Shown here in pieces: positions 18,367 to 28,004 of a DNA stretch of 64,000 bases. The stretch lies in the NCBI RefSeq assembly GCF_014243395.1, contig NZ_JACLCP010000001.1, positions 186,001 to 250,000 on the forward strand. The letters are read 5' to 3'. Position 1 is the stretch's first letter; each line of letters begins with the position of its first letter. The notes below the pieces were generated by a model. That model did not search any database. It was not told where the DNA came from and saw nothing but the letters and a program-made list of their open reading frames with translations. The position numbers and the translations under genes were made by a program. Origin of the DNA: Winogradskyella flava (lineage in GTDB: Bacteria > Bacteroidota > Bacteroidia > Flavobacteriales > Flavobacteriaceae).

Positions 18367-18412
18367 AATTTTAAAACTTTAGTTGAAAATTATCAAAGGT
18401 TATACCAAATTT

Positions 18413-19120
18413 TTAAAGATTAACTTCCGTTCCTATTGCTTCTCCAGAAACTACTTTAAGTAAGTTCCCTTTTTTATTCATATCAAATACTATAATTGGC
18501 AATTCATTCTCTTGACTGAGTGTAAACGCTGTCGTATCCATAACCTTTAGTCCTTTGCGTAACACATCATCAAAAGTAATATGATCAAATTTTACTGCTG
18601 TACTATCTTTTTCTGGATCAGCATTATATATTCCATCAACACGAGTGCCTTTTAATATAACGTCTGCTTCGATTTCAATAGCCCTTAAAACCGCAGCAGA
18701 ATCCGTAGTAAAGTAAGGGTTACCAGTTCCTCCACCAAAAATTACTACCCTACCTTTTTGCAAATGCCGCATAGCCTTGCGTCTTATAAAGGGCTCAGCT
18801 ACTTCATTAATCTTAATAGCGGTCTGCAAACGTGTTGGAATATCAGCATCTTCTAGAGCACTTTGTAAAGCTAGACCGTTAATTACCGTGGCCAGCATAC
18901 CCATATGATCTCCTTGCACACGATCCATACCATTACTAGCGCCTGCAACACCTCTAAAAATATTTCCACCACCTATGACTATAGCAACTTCTACGCCTAG
19001 ATTAGTGATTTCTTTAATGTCTTTTGCATATTCAGCTAAGCGTTCTGGGTCAATACCATATTGTCGGTTTCCCATTAAAGCTTCACCAGACAATTTCAGT
19101 AGTATTCTTTTATATTTCAT
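18413..19120 (-). CDS. pyrH: Uridylate kinase
   Basis: The 235-residue hexameric amino-acid-kinase-fold enzyme phosphorylates UMP to UDP. Motifs: [14 protein letters not shown] at the N-terminus, [10 protein letters not shown], and [19 protein letters not shown]. Length is typical (about 235-240). It is cotranscribed with frr from a recognisable promoter upstream. Confidence 0.97.
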   Translation of the reverse strand: MKYKRILLKLSGEALMGNRQYGIDPERLAEYAKDIKEITNLGVEVAIVIGGGNIFRGVAGASNGMDRVQGDHMGMLATVINGLALQSALEDADIPTRLQTAIKINEVAEPFIRRKAMRHLQKGRVVIFGGGTGNPYFTTDSAAVLRAIEIEADVILKGTRVDGIYNADPEKDSTAVKFDHITFDDVLRKGLKVMDTTAFTLSQENELPIIVFDMNKKGNLLKVVSGEAIGTEVNL

Positions 19121-19140
19121 CAGTCGATTTGAAAGTTTAA

Positions 19141-19171
19141 CAAAACTACATAATTATTAGCATCCGTAAAA
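19141..19171 (-). promoter_or_regulatory. Promoter of pyrH-frr
   Basis: TAGTTTTG (19141-19148, minus strand) is a perfect -7 box. TTTT at 19168-19171 lies exactly 19 bases upstream in place of TTTG. Confidence 0.5.
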
Positions 19172-19197
19172 GTGAAAAAAACGCCAAACTTTAAGGT

Positions 19198-21537
19198 TTA
19201 TTCAGCCAGTCTTTTCTCTAAAGCTTTGGCTTTTTTAAGTGGAATATAGTTAGCATCTGCATTCGCCAAAAACCCAAGGGTTATATCTAAATATTTCTTA
19301 GATTCTGTTTTGTCTTCTTTTTCCAAAATTTCTGCGAGCTTTAGATAATTTAATGGGTCTTGAGTTTTTTTTGCGACTTCATTTTTCATTATTTCTAAAG
19401 CTCTTTTTGAATTACCACTTTTGTGAAAAATGTCAGCGATAAAAAACTTAAAGCCTATAAGCTTTTCTAAATCAGCACTACTGTTTTCAAAAACTCCAAT
19501 GCATTTTGAGTAGTCTTTCTCTATATAGGCTTTAGAAAGATCAAATAAATCCACAAATCCTTCGCCTTGACTTTTAAATACAGAATCTTTACACAAAAGA
19601 TAATCTGAATTATCACCAACTAAGGGGTAACCATAATATATAGCTTGGAGATTAATACCGCACCTAAAGTTGTCATAGCTATTAGGCATAAATGTCCCTA
19701 ACTGCTCTAGAACTTCCTCAACACCTTCTAATTGTCCTATAGATTGATAAAGTAGTGTTTTTTTTGTATAATTTGAAAACATTACATTAATAATGGGTTG
19801 CTGCTTAATCGCTAATTCTTCATAGTCTTTTATAAGACCTAAAGCCTTCTTTACTTGGCCCATACTATGCGCATAACCGTATTTAGACCTCATATAGCTT
19901 AAACTGTCAGATAAAGATGTAGCTTCTGACAGACCTTTATCTATTCTCTTTAAAGCGTCCTCAAAATTAAGGTTTATGAAATCTAAATAGGCAATTCGTC
20001 TTTGAATACTAGTGTTAAAAGGGTCTAAGGATTCTTCTTTTAGTAAAATGGTTTTGGCTTCTTTAATTTTTCCTTGCTCTTCATATAAGTCGGCATATAG
20101 TAATCGGTTTTGCTCGCGTTCTGGAAATTCTTTAGTTAGTTGATCTAAAGAGCCCTTTGCATCGGCAAAGTTATTATTACTTAATTGTATTTTATATAAT
20201 TCAAGAAGACCAAGCTCTCTATTGCCGTTTTCAACTGCTTCTTGCATTAAAGCCTTAGCTTTTTCAACACCACCATTAATTGTATAGCGTGTTAGTAATA
20301 GTTTATAGGTGTTAAAATCGTAAGGATATAAGTCTTTATGAAACTCTAATAACTTCATTAAAGCATCACTGTTGTTTTGTAAACTATAAAACAGTTGCTT
20401 AGGATAAAACTGCATACGCTTTGGTAAAGCCGATCCATATTTTATGGCATCTTTAAGATACTTTAAGGACTCCGTCTGATTTCCTTGTCCAAAATATGCG
20501 CCACCAACACTCAAATAGCACATAGAGCAGTTAGGGTCTAGTTCTATAGCCTTTTTACCTTCTGCAATAAGTTCATTTAAAGCACTTGGATTTTTAAATA
20601 GCGTTATACTAGACTTAATATAATGTTCTAATGCTTTTACATTTGAAGTAACTAAGGCAGATGCAGGAAGCGTAAAATTACTGTCAAAATTGGCTAAATC
20701 TTTATCCTTTATATCATAATCCGTTGAAATAGACTCAAATATTTGGTCCCTTATAGCATCTAGGGCCAAAAATATATCAGCGTTAGTGACATTTATTTTT
20801 AAAACACTTTTATTGTTTTTTGTTTGGTACAAATCGCCTGAAAATGTATAAATACCATCTGTTTTTTCAAAAGAAATTTTGGTAAAATAGTCGTTTCTCG
20901 ATTTTTTAGCAATATTGCGTTGCACACCAATATTTGGTGCTGTAAATAAGGGTACACCAGATCTTTGATAATGTGGGCTTAATTCAAAACTCGAAGAGAC
21001 ATAAAACTCAGGGCGTTGCTCCAAATTAAAATCGAGGAGAGTGGACATGGCAACTCCCATCCAATCTAGTTCTTTATTCTTAGTTAAGTTTTCAAATTGA
21101 AATAGAGCAATACTTTTAACTTTTCTTAAGTCAGGTACTATAGCTTTAACTTCTTTACCTTGTTCATCTACCAAAGCGATAAGTTCAGTTTCTTTATCCG
21201 TAATATTATCCTTGCCATTTATTAAGAACAAACCAGCACCTAGGCCTAGAATAATATTAGTGATTATAAAATATTTTGGCCATTTCTTTTTTTCATAAAC
21301 TTCTTTTCCATTTGGTTGATATCCAAAATAAACCAAAACAAAAACCGCGGGTGTCAAAATTAGCCAAATGAACAAGTATCTGTCTTGCCATAAATCATTG
21401 ATGCCATAACGTTGGATAATAACACTTTGGATAAATTGAAATAAACCAAAACCAACCGCTAAATAAGTCCCTAAATACTGTGGAATTTTACGAGTCCATA
21501 ATTTTTCTAAAAACGATTTATTATTGTTCTTTTCCAT
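19198..21537 (-). CDS. Membrane-anchored TolB-like/TPR protein
   Basis: The 779-residue protein begins with three membrane segments (about 18-40, 50-72, 88-107). A domain follows (about 135-260) whose start KSIALFQFENLTKNKELDWMGVAM resembles the TolB-like N-terminal domain found beside adenylate cyclase and kinase domains. The remainder (about 300-770) is a helical array with TPR features (LDPNCSMCYLSVGGAYFGQGNQ and many similar units). No catalytic domain is seen. It probably scaffolds proteins at the inner membrane. It stands alone between tsf and pyrH. Confidence 0.75.
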   Translation of the reverse strand: MEKNNNKSFLEKLWTRKIPQYLGTYLAVGFGLFQFIQSVIIQRYGINDLWQDRYLFIWLILTPAVFVLVYFGYQPNGKEVYEKKKWPKYFIITNIILGLGAGLFLINGKDNITDKETELIALVDEQGKEVKAIVPDLRKVKSIALFQFENLTKNKELDWMGVAMSTLLDFNLEQRPEFYVSSSFELSPHYQRSGVPLFTAPNIGVQRNIAKKSRNDYFTKISFEKTDGIYTFSGDLYQTKNNKSVLKINVTNADIFLALDAIRDQIFESISTDYDIKDKDLANFDSNFTLPASALVTSNVKALEHYIKSSITLFKNPSALNELIAEGKKAIELDPNCSMCYLSVGGAYFGQGNQTESLKYLKDAIKYGSALPKRMQFYPKQLFYSLQNNSDALMKLLEFHKDLYPYDFNTYKLLLTRYTINGGVEKAKALMQEAVENGNRELGLLELYKIQLSNNNFADAKGSLDQLTKEFPEREQNRLLYADLYEEQGKIKEAKTILLKEESLDPFNTSIQRRIAYLDFINLNFEDALKRIDKGLSEATSLSDSLSYMRSKYGYAHSMGQVKKALGLIKDYEELAIKQQPIINVMFSNYTKKTLLYQSIGQLEGVEEVLEQLGTFMPNSYDNFRCGINLQAIYYGYPLVGDNSDYLLCKDSVFKSQGEGFVDLFDLSKAYIEKDYSKCIGVFENSSADLEKLIGFKFFIADIFHKSGNSKRALEIMKNEVAKKTQDPLNYLKLAEILEKEDKTESKKYLDITLGFLANADANYIPLKKAKALEKRLAE

Positions 21538-21596
21538 GGCTTTCAGTTGTTTGACGAAAATAGGAATATACTTGCTTAGTTCAAACTCTTATTAAA

Positions 21597-21628
21597 TAAA
21601 AAACCTCCAAACGTTAGCTTGGAGGTTT
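21597..21628 (-). terminator. Terminator of rpsB-tsf
   Basis: AAACCTCCAA and TTGGAGGTTT form a ten-base perfect stem, followed on the minus strand by TTTTTTATT. It lies 20 bases past the tsf stop codon. Confidence 0.9.
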
Positions 21629-21648
21629 AAATTTTATATTATTGAATA

Positions 21649-22623
21649 TTATCCTACTGTAGCCCTTTTAAAACCAGTAACCTCAACGTTACCATAGGTT
21701 TTAACATATTCTGCTACGGTTTGCTTTTCATCTTTGATAAACTTCTGATCTAACAAACATTGTTCTTGATCTAAAGTTGTATTATCAGAAATAAAACGCT
21801 CCATTTTACCTGGTAAAATTCTATCCCAGATTTGCTCTGGCTTACCTTCAGCTTTTAACTCCGCTTTCGCAGCTTCTTCAGCTTCTGCCAATACTTCTGG
21901 CGTTAATTGTGCCATAGAGATATATTTGGGAACATTCTTTAAGGTCTTACCTAAACGTCCTAATTCGATATTATCTTTTTCAATAACTGCTATACGTGCT
22001 TCAGTTTCAGAAGTCACATATGCAGGATCAAAATCTTTGTAAGATAGCGTTGTTGCTCCCATAGAAGCTACTTGCATTGCTACGTCTTTTACCAAAGTTT
22101 CAGCGTTATCTACTTTTGCAGATAATCCTACTAGAGCAGCAATCTTATTAATATGAACATATTGGCCTACAAAAGGCGCATCTAACTTTTCGAACGCAGT
22201 AATATCTAATTTTTCTCCAATAACACCTGTTTGTTCAGTTAACTTTTCTGCAACAGTCATTCCACCGAAATCACCTGCCAAAAATTCTTCTTTTGTGTTA
22301 TAGTTTAATGCAGCCTCACCCAACTCGTTAGCAAGATTCACAAAGTTTTCGTTTTTACCAACGAAATCAGTTTCACAACCTAAAACGATAGCTACACCAG
22401 AAGTGTTATCTGCATTTATTTTAGCAACAGCAGCGCCTTCAGATGAATCTCTGTCAGCTCTCTTTTCTGCAACTTTTTGTCCTTTCTTACGTAAAACTTC
22501 AATGGCTTTATCAAAATCACCACCAGCTTCAACTAAAGCTTTTTTACAATCCATCATACCAGCACCAGTTGCTTGTCTTAGCTTGTTAACTTCTGCTGCT
22601 GTAATTTTTACAGTATTTTCCAT
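21649..22623 (-). CDS. tsf: Elongation factor Ts
   Basis: The 324-residue protein recycles EF-Tu by GDP/GTP exchange. The N-terminal UBA-like domain (VNKLRQATGAGMMDCKKALVEAGGDFDKAIEVLRKKG) and the core TDF motif (LGCETDFVGKNENF) are clear. The long form with a duplicated core domain and C-terminal extension is usual in Bacteroidota. It follows rpsB after 82 bases that hold a hairpin. Confidence 0.97.
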   Translation of the reverse strand: MENTVKITAAEVNKLRQATGAGMMDCKKALVEAGGDFDKAIEVLRKKGQKVAEKRADRDSSEGAAVAKINADNTSGVAIVLGCETDFVGKNENFVNLANELGEAALNYNTKEEFLAGDFGGMTVAEKLTEQTGVIGEKLDITAFEKLDAPFVGQYVHINKIAALVGLSAKVDNAETLVKDVAMQVASMGATTLSYKDFDPAYVTSETEARIAVIEKDNIELGRLGKTLKNVPKYISMAQLTPEVLAEAEEAAKAELKAEGKPEQIWDRILPGKMERFISDNTTLDQEQCLLDQKFIKDEKQTVAEYVKTYGNVEVTGFKRATVG

Positions 22624-22638
22624 AGTTTTTAAAATTTA

Positions 22639-22686
22639 AAAAGTCATTCAATTAATTTTCGAGTTGAAAAGAATTAAATGACTTTT
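22639..22686 (-). terminator. Hairpin between rpsB and tsf (possible attenuator)
   Basis: AAAAGTCATT and AATGACTTTT pair across about 28 bases, and the minus-strand 3' arm runs into TTTTTAAATTTT. It could partially terminate rpsB transcripts before tsf. Confidence 0.5.
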
Positions 22687-22705
22687 AATATTGTATAAAT
22701 GTTAT

Positions 22706-23503
22706 TTATTCTTCTTCTTGCGTTGCTACTGGAGCTTTTTCAGCTTTTTTTGCTGGTTTAGCCTCAGCTTTTGCTTCCGTCTTTTCAGCTTTTCCGTCTT
22801 TTTCTGCACGTTCTGCTTTTCTATCGTCTAAGCCATCTTGGATAGATGAAGCAACAATAGATAAAATCTTATTAATGGATTTAGAAGCATCGTCATTTGA
22901 AGGAATAAGATAATCAACCTGACGTGGATCAGAGTTAGTATCTACCATTGCAAAGATTGGAATGTTCAATTTTTGAGCTTCCTTTATCGCAATGTGCTCG
23001 CGCTTAATATCCACAACAAATAAAGCCCCAGGCAAACGTGTCATGTCAGAAATAGAACCTAAATTCTTTTCCAACTTCGCACGCTGACGATCTACTTGCA
23101 AACGTTCTTTCTTTGATAAAGAGTTGAATGTACCGTCTTTCTTCATTCTATCAATCGAAGCCATTTTCTTAACAGCCTTTCTAATAGTGACGAAGTTGGT
23201 TAACATTCCACCTGGCCAACGCTCAGTAATATAAGGTTGATTTACAGCACCCGCTTTTTCAGCAACGATGTCTTTAGCTTGCTTTTTAGTAGCTACAAAT
23301 AAGATTTTCTTTCCTGATGCTGCAATTTTTGCTAATGCCGCACAAGTCTCTTCAATCTTAGCTGCTGTTTTGTAAAGGTTAATGATATGGATACCGTTAC
23401 GCTCCATATAAATGTAAGGAGCCATATTTGGATCCCACTTACGTGTTAGGTGACCGAAGTGTACACCTGCTTCTAGTAGTTCTTTAACTTCTACTTTTTC
23501 CAT
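22706..23503 (-). CDS. rpsB: 30S ribosomal protein S2
   Basis: The 265-residue protein has the S2 signatures VKELLEAGVHFGHLTRKWDPNM, GKKILFVATKKQAKDIV, ERWPGGMLTNF and MVDTNSDP. The Lys/Ala/Glu-rich C-terminal tail (from about 225) is a common extension. It precedes tsf, the normal pairing. About 220 bases upstream separate it from rpsI. Confidence 0.97.
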   Translation of the reverse strand: MEKVEVKELLEAGVHFGHLTRKWDPNMAPYIYMERNGIHIINLYKTAAKIEETCAALAKIAASGKKILFVATKKQAKDIVAEKAGAVNQPYITERWPGGMLTNFVTIRKAVKKMASIDRMKKDGTFNSLSKKERLQVDRQRAKLEKNLGSISDMTRLPGALFVVDIKREHIAIKEAQKLNIPIFAMVDTNSDPRQVDYLIPSNDDASKSINKILSIVASSIQDGLDDRKAERAEKDGKAEKTEAKAEAKPAKKAEKAPVATQEEE

Positions 23504-23673
23504 GTTTGTAATAGTTTACGTTCTGTTGAATTAGCAATGATTAAGTGGTCTTCACATTAAGCGAATTGCCTTAACCATTTAGATGCTAAACTAAATCCCA
23601 ATGTTTCCATTGTGGACAACAATAACTGGTTTTAATTATGCCGAACTATTCGACGATTTCAATAAAATAAAAT
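23504..23673 (-). promoter_or_regulatory. rpsB 5' leader with GNRA-type hairpin
   Basis: This 170-base gap has no open frame of note and no clear TAnnTTTG promoter. Within it, 23597-23615 on the minus strand folds as CC-A-CAATG, loop GAAA, CATTG-GG: a GNRA tetraloop stem with one bulged base. A structured leader for S2 autoregulation is plausible but unproven. Confidence 0.4.
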
Positions 23674-23705
23674 AATTCAGAATCTGAATGTTCAGATTCT
23701 GAATT
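23674..23705 (-). terminator. Terminator of rplM-rpsI
   Basis: A perfect 15-base inverted repeat, AATTCAGAATCTGAA with a two-base loop, followed on the minus strand by ATTTTATTTTATT. It lies 16 bases past the rpsI stop codon. Confidence 0.75.
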
Positions 23706-23720
23706 AAGTGTTGTTGGATA

Positions 23721-24107
23721 TTAACGTTTAGAGAACTGGAATTTCTTACGCGCTTTTTTCTGTCCGAATTTCTTGCGCTCTACCATTCTTGGATCTCTTG
23801 TTAATAGACCTTCTGGCTTTAATACTAGTCTGTTTTCAGCATCTAACTCGCACATTGCACGGGATAAAGCTAAACGTATTGCTTCTGCCTGGCCGGTGAT
23901 ACCACCTCCATATACGTTAACAGTAATATCAAAGTTGCCATCATTGTTAGTCATGGTTAAAGGTTGGTTTACTTTGTACTGCAATGGTGCAGTAGTAAAG
24001 TATTCCGCCATGTCTTTTTTGTTCACTGTGATTTTGCCTTTTCCTTTAGCAACGTACACACGAGCAACAGCCGTCTTTCTACGGCCAATTTTGTGAATTA
24101 CTTCCAT
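23721..24107 (-). CDS. rpsI: 30S ribosomal protein S9
   Basis: The 128-residue protein shows IGRRKTAVARVYV at the N-terminus, YGGGITGQAEAIRLALSRAM in the middle and the conserved C-terminal tail RDPRMVERKKFGQKKARKKFQFSKR that reaches the ribosomal P site. Its start overlaps the rplM stop by one base, so translation is coupled. Confidence 0.98.
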   Translation of the reverse strand: MEVIHKIGRRKTAVARVYVAKGKGKITVNKKDMAEYFTTAPLQYKVNQPLTMTNNDGNFDITVNVYGGGITGQAEAIRLALSRAMCELDAENRLVLKPEGLLTRDPRMVERKKFGQKKARKKFQFSKR

Positions 24108-24562
24108 TAGTTAATTTCGTTTAAATTAGTTGCCTTTGGCTTTTGAGCTTCATGAGCGTGCTCGGTACCAGCAACAACAGTTAAGTTTCTAAAAAGAACA
24201 GCGCCTAATTTATTCTTAGGTAACATTCCTTTTACTGACTTCTCTACTAATCTGGTTGGGTCTTTCTCAAACATCTCAGTAGCAGTCAAGCTTCTTTGAC
24301 CACCTGGATAACCTGTGTGACGGATATAACTTTTATCTGTCCATTTGTTACCAGTTAAGTTGATTTTTTCTGCGTTTACAACAATAACGTTGTCACCGCA
24401 ATCAACGTGTGGCGTAAAATTAGGCTTGTGCTTACCTCTTAAAAGTATTGCTACTCTCGAAGCTAAGCGACCTAAAGTTTGTCCTTCAGCATCAACTAAA
24501 ACCCACTCCTTATTAACGGTAGCTTTGTTAGCAGAAACTGTTTTGTAGCTTAATGTATCCAC
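24107..24562 (-). CDS. rplM: 50S ribosomal protein L13
   Basis: The 151-residue protein has the L13 motifs [40 protein letters not shown] and [10 protein letters not shown], plus MLPKNKLG. It heads the rplM-rpsI operon and is preceded by the best promoter in the window. Confidence 0.98.
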   Translation of the reverse strand: MDTLSYKTVSANKATVNKEWVLVDAEGQTLGRLASRVAILLRGKHKPNFTPHVDCGDNVIVVNAEKINLTGNKWTDKSYIRHTGYPGGQRSLTATEMFEKDPTRLVEKSVKGMLPKNKLGAVLFRNLTVVAGTEHAHEAQKPKATNLNEIN

Positions 24563-24630
24563 ACTAATTTGATTTAATATTGCACTTTAAAGCGCAAAAG
24601 ATTATACATTCCTCTTTAAAAAAGAGTTTG

Positions 24631-24661
24631 CAAATTTACGATAAACTATTGGATTGACAAA
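24631..24661 (-). promoter_or_regulatory. Promoter of rplM-rpsI
   Basis: On the minus strand TTTG (24658-24661), 19 bases, then TAAATTTG (24631-24638): an exact match to the Bacteroidota housekeeping consensus TTTG-N19-TAnnTTTG. The leader to the ATG is about 60 bases and contains a small CTCTTT/AAAGAG hairpin. Confidence 0.8.
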
Positions 24662-24732
24662 CCTTAGCTGAGTTTTTTTAAGGCTAAAAAAAGGAGAAGT
24701 TGCTAGATCGTTTGAATATGATAAAATTAGTC

Positions 24733-25392
24733 TTACTTCTTATTAATTCTAAAAATAAAATTACGCTCGGCTAAAGCCATACGTTCTTGCTCTAAAATAA
24801 ATTCAAGATTATTATGAGTAGCAATAGTTCTAATTTTATCTATATCACAATCTTGAGATAATATCATTAGGATGTAATGATCTTTTCGCATTGAGAGCTG
24901 TTTGAATAGTATTTTAAAGTATTCAAAATTCTCACCACAAAACCAAGCTCGTTCTTTAACACTTTTAGGGGTTTTAGGATAATACGGTGGGTTGATAATA
25001 ACATAGTCAAAGTCATCCTTGAATATTTGTTCAAACAAATCAGATTTAATAATAGTAATATCTAACTTGTTTTTGGATGCCGATTGTTTTAGAGTCTTTA
25101 TGGCAACTTCATTAATATCTGAAGCTATTACTTCTGCTCCTTTCGATGCTGCAAATAATCCAATAATCCCAGAACCACAGCCTAATTCTAAGACTGTTTT
25201 GTCTTTTAAGTTTAATGGTTTTATATAGTCTAAGAGTATTTTAGTACTCAAGGTATAGTGTGGCGGAAAAACTTCTGGCATTACCATGACCTCAATACTT
25301 TCATAGTTATAAGGTCTTGGTTTAGAAAAATACTTTCCTGTTCCATATTTTAAAAATGGATGCGTGAGTTTTTTAAGTATTTTTCTTATCAT
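24733..25392 (-). CDS. Class I SAM-dependent methyltransferase, MTS/HemK-like
   Basis: The 219-residue protein has SAM-binding motif I LELGCGSGIIGLFAA (about 69-83), the acidic end of strand 2 (VIASDINE) and the catalytic-type motif VIINPPYYP (about 130), typical of N-methyltransferases acting on amides or amines. It ends the 24733-30094 unit and its start overlaps the upstream radical SAM stop by four bases, so it acts with that locus rather than as a ribosomal enzyme. Substrate unknown. Confidence 0.8.
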   Translation of the reverse strand: MIRKILKKLTHPFLKYGTGKYFSKPRPYNYESIEVMVMPEVFPPHYTLSTKILLDYIKPLNLKDKTVLELGCGSGIIGLFAASKGAEVIASDINEVAIKTLKQSASKNKLDITIIKSDLFEQIFKDDFDYVIINPPYYPKTPKSVKERAWFCGENFEYFKILFKQLSMRKDHYILMILSQDCDIDKIRTIATHNNLEFILEQERMALAERNFIFRINKK

Positions 25393-26912
25393 TCTGAATA
25401 AAAACCTTGAATTTCTGGTTGTCTATATTTCCAAATTTTATGTAGTACCTTAATTTCATAAGGATATTTATAAATACCAGTTTTGTAGCGTAACCTAGAA
25501 ATCGATCGCAATACTTTCTTTTTAAATCCTTTTATTCTAAAATCTGAAGCTGTAGGATAATAACCATTTAAAACCGTTTCAAAATTCATAATACGGTCTA
25601 CCATTTTAGGGGTGAGCCATGGTGTAAGCGGGTTTTTACGTAAATCAAAATTCTCCCAAGCAGGATCTAACCAATCATCTAATTGTTTTGGAAAACTAAA
25701 GCCAGCCTTTTGAATTTGTTCATACAACTCAGAGCCTTCAGTAGCTACAGGACTATATAGATAAATAATAATTTCCGCATCAGGATTGATCTCTTTAATC
25801 TCCTTGATAAAATTAATATCCCATTCTATCTGTTTCATAACTTGTTCTGATGTATCAGCAGGCATGCCTAAGACAAAAGAGAATTCGGGAATAATGCCTA
25901 TAGGATACAAACGTGCAGCAAAATCTTTAATTCCCTGACCAGTTTGCGTTCCTCCTTTATTCATTTGTTTAAGGATCTCATCATTCCCTGTTTCAGCTCC
26001 AAGAAAAATCATTTTACAACCTGCGTCTTTCATGAGTTCTAGGTCTTCATCAGAATATTTATTAATGGTATCAATACGACCTTCTCCCCACCATGTAATA
26101 CCATCATCTTTGATTAGCTCTGAAAATTCTACTACACGTTTTCGAGACGTAAAGAAATTATTGTCATGAAATTCTATAGCGTCAATACCATAATTATCTT
26201 TAAAGTATTTCACATCATTATAAACGGTTTGTGCTGACTTGGCTTTCCAACGTCCTTCATAAATTGGCACAACAGCACAAAATGAACATGTAAAAGGACA
26301 ACCTAAGCTAGAATGATAAGAGAATGTTTTTTGTCCTAAGAACGTCTTACTTAAATAACTTTCAAGATTATAAAACGAATTTAAATGTGTATAGGGCAAT
26401 TGCGGTAAAGTATCTTGATCTAGCAATTTCTCCTTTTTAGTGCGAATAATTACACCATCCTTATCTTGATAGATGAGATTCATAATATTGGGCAACGCTT
26501 TTAACTTATTAGACTCTAATGTCTTTAATAATTCCGGAAAGGTAACGTCACCAGGGCCATTAACGATGTAATCTACATAAGGTGCTTCAATGGATACCTT
26601 GTATTGATTTGATGCGAAATAACCTCCCCAAATAGTTATTGTGCCGGGGAATTCTTCTTTTATCTTTTTTGTAAATGGAATAGCCTGACGCAATTGGGGA
26701 CCTGGCATAACCGTACTGCAGAAATATTTATATTCTCCTGTTTTAAAATAGGAACTGATTTTTCTCCAAGGATCTTTTTCTAAATTACCATCTACAAATG
26801 CAAAATCAAATTGCCCATAGATTGAAGCACCAACTTGTAAAATAGAATTTGGTATGCGATGCTTTGCATTAGCACTCCGAGGATTAAATATGATGATTTT
26901 GTTATTTGCCAT
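25389..26912 (-). CDS. B12-type radical SAM enzyme (BchE-like family)
   Basis: The 507-residue protein has an N-terminal Rossmann-like domain in the position of a B12-binding domain (1-165, but no DxHxxG motif), then the radical SAM core with the cluster ligands C205, C209, C212 in GCPFTCSFC and the SAM-contact region FLGAETGND. Proteins of this family methylate or rearrange unactivated carbons. The C-terminal region (from about 420) is basic. It is the fourth gene of the minus-strand unit and overlaps the methyltransferase start. Reaction unknown. Confidence 0.85.
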   Translation of the reverse strand: MANNKIIIFNPRSANAKHRIPNSILQVGASIYGQFDFAFVDGNLEKDPWRKISSYFKTGEYKYFCSTVMPGPQLRQAIPFTKKIKEEFPGTITIWGGYFASNQYKVSIEAPYVDYIVNGPGDVTFPELLKTLESNKLKALPNIMNLIYQDKDGVIIRTKKEKLLDQDTLPQLPYTHLNSFYNLESYLSKTFLGQKTFSYHSSLGCPFTCSFCAVVPIYEGRWKAKSAQTVYNDVKYFKDNYGIDAIEFHDNNFFTSRKRVVEFSELIKDDGITWWGEGRIDTINKYSDEDLELMKDAGCKMIFLGAETGNDEILKQMNKGGTQTGQGIKDFAARLYPIGIIPEFSFVLGMPADTSEQVMKQIEWDINFIKEIKEINPDAEIIIYLYSPVATEGSELYEQIQKAGFSFPKQLDDWLDPAWENFDLRKNPLTPWLTPKMVDRIMNFETVLNGYYPTASDFRIKGFKKKVLRSISRLRYKTGIYKYPYEIKVLHKIWKYRQPEIQGFYSE

Positions 26913-26921
26913 ATTTATAAA

Positions 26922-28004
26922 TTAATTAAATGCACTACAGCATCTGCTACATGCAGGTAAAAATCCTCCATTTTTAGATACAGTTGATCGAAACCTTTTA
27001 ATAATCTGTCCATTCCAAATGTCTTTTAAACTACTTTCATAAATATTACCTATATCAATGTTATAGCATCGACCATGAGCTGGTATAACAGATCCATCAG
27101 ATTTAATCATAATGTTAGAAAAAATATCATTGCACATCCTTCCAATGATTTTTTCAGGTCTATGATAAAACTCAATTAATTTTTCTTTTGAGTCTATTTC
27201 AGGAGAAAATGTAATAGGGAATTTGTAAGTACTGTTTTTAATAGTTTTTATTTCTTCCCAAAGTAATTCTAAATCAAAATTATCAATATTGATTTCGTCC
27301 ATATTAGAAGACGTAGCTGGGTAAGAATGTGCCCAAATTTCATTATGTTTATCCGCAATATCTTGAGGCGTAAAGTTTGTATGCATAAATCCAATTTGCG
27401 ATAATGGATATGTTTTGAAAACCTCTAAAAATTCATTTAAATAACCAATATTCCACTCTGTAATAACGCAAAAAACCGAAATCTTAGGTGAGTTTTCATA
27501 TTTTAATAACTCCTCAATACCTTCTAATGCTTTTTGAAAGGACTTTTTATGCCCTCTTATTTCGTTATGAATATCTTGCGGCCCATCCAAAGATATATAC
27601 AATTCATTAAGACCGGCACCAACAAGTTGTTTGGCTTTATGTTTAAGGGTTAAAGCATTCGTAGTTATTGAAGTAAATAAGTTTTTTGTGTTGGCGTAAT
27701 GTAATGATTCTATTAATGATGGATAAACAAGTGGTTCTGTAAAGCCATATCCCAGTTTTGTTTTAGGGTAATATTTAGCGGTGTGATTGATTATCTTTTT
27801 TATTAGCTCTAATGGCATATTTATAGGGTGAGTACCTACAAGATTTTGAGCAAAATTGCTTTCCATATTTTTAGTACCAACATCACACATTTTACAATGA
27901 AGATTGCAAACATTGTTTACACCAAGAACAATCCACTCTGGATTGAAAATATAATTTGAAGGAAAATATTTCTTGTTTACTCTTTTAAATACTGAAACGC
28001 TCAT
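26922..28004 (-). CDS. Radical SAM protein with SPASM-like C-terminal domain
   Basis: The 360-residue protein binds a 4Fe-4S cluster through C33, C37, C40 (NVCNLHCKMC). The C-terminal part has further cysteines in an auxiliary-cluster arrangement (GRMCND, GRCYNIDIGNIYE, ACSRCCSAF). Such enzymes act on peptides, sugars or lipids, for example in sugar dehydration or epimerisation. Its start overlaps the end of the glycosyltransferase gene by 20 bases, so the two are translationally linked. Confidence 0.85.
   Translation of the reverse strand: MSVSVFKRVNKKYFPSNYIFNPEWIVLGVNNVCNLHCKMCDVGTKNMESNFAQNLVGTHPINMPLELIKKIINHTAKYYPKTKLGYGFTEPLVYPSLIESLHYANTKNLFTSITTNALTLKHKAKQLVGAGLNELYISLDGPQDIHNEIRGHKKSFQKALEGIEELLKYENSPKISVFCVITEWNIGYLNEFLEVFKTYPLSQIGFMHTNFTPQDIADKHNEIWAHSYPATSSNMDEINIDNFDLELLWEEIKTIKNSTYKFPITFSPEIDSKEKLIEFYHRPEKIIGRMCNDIFSNIMIKSDGSVIPAHGRCYNIDIGNIYESSLKDIWNGQIIKRFRSTVSKNGGFLPACSRCCSAFN

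Noticed and set aside
24733..25392. Possible restriction-modification methyltransferase because of the NPPY motif
   Set aside because: There is no DNA-recognition domain or nuclease nearby; size and overlap with a radical SAM gene fit a small-molecule or protein methyltransferase.
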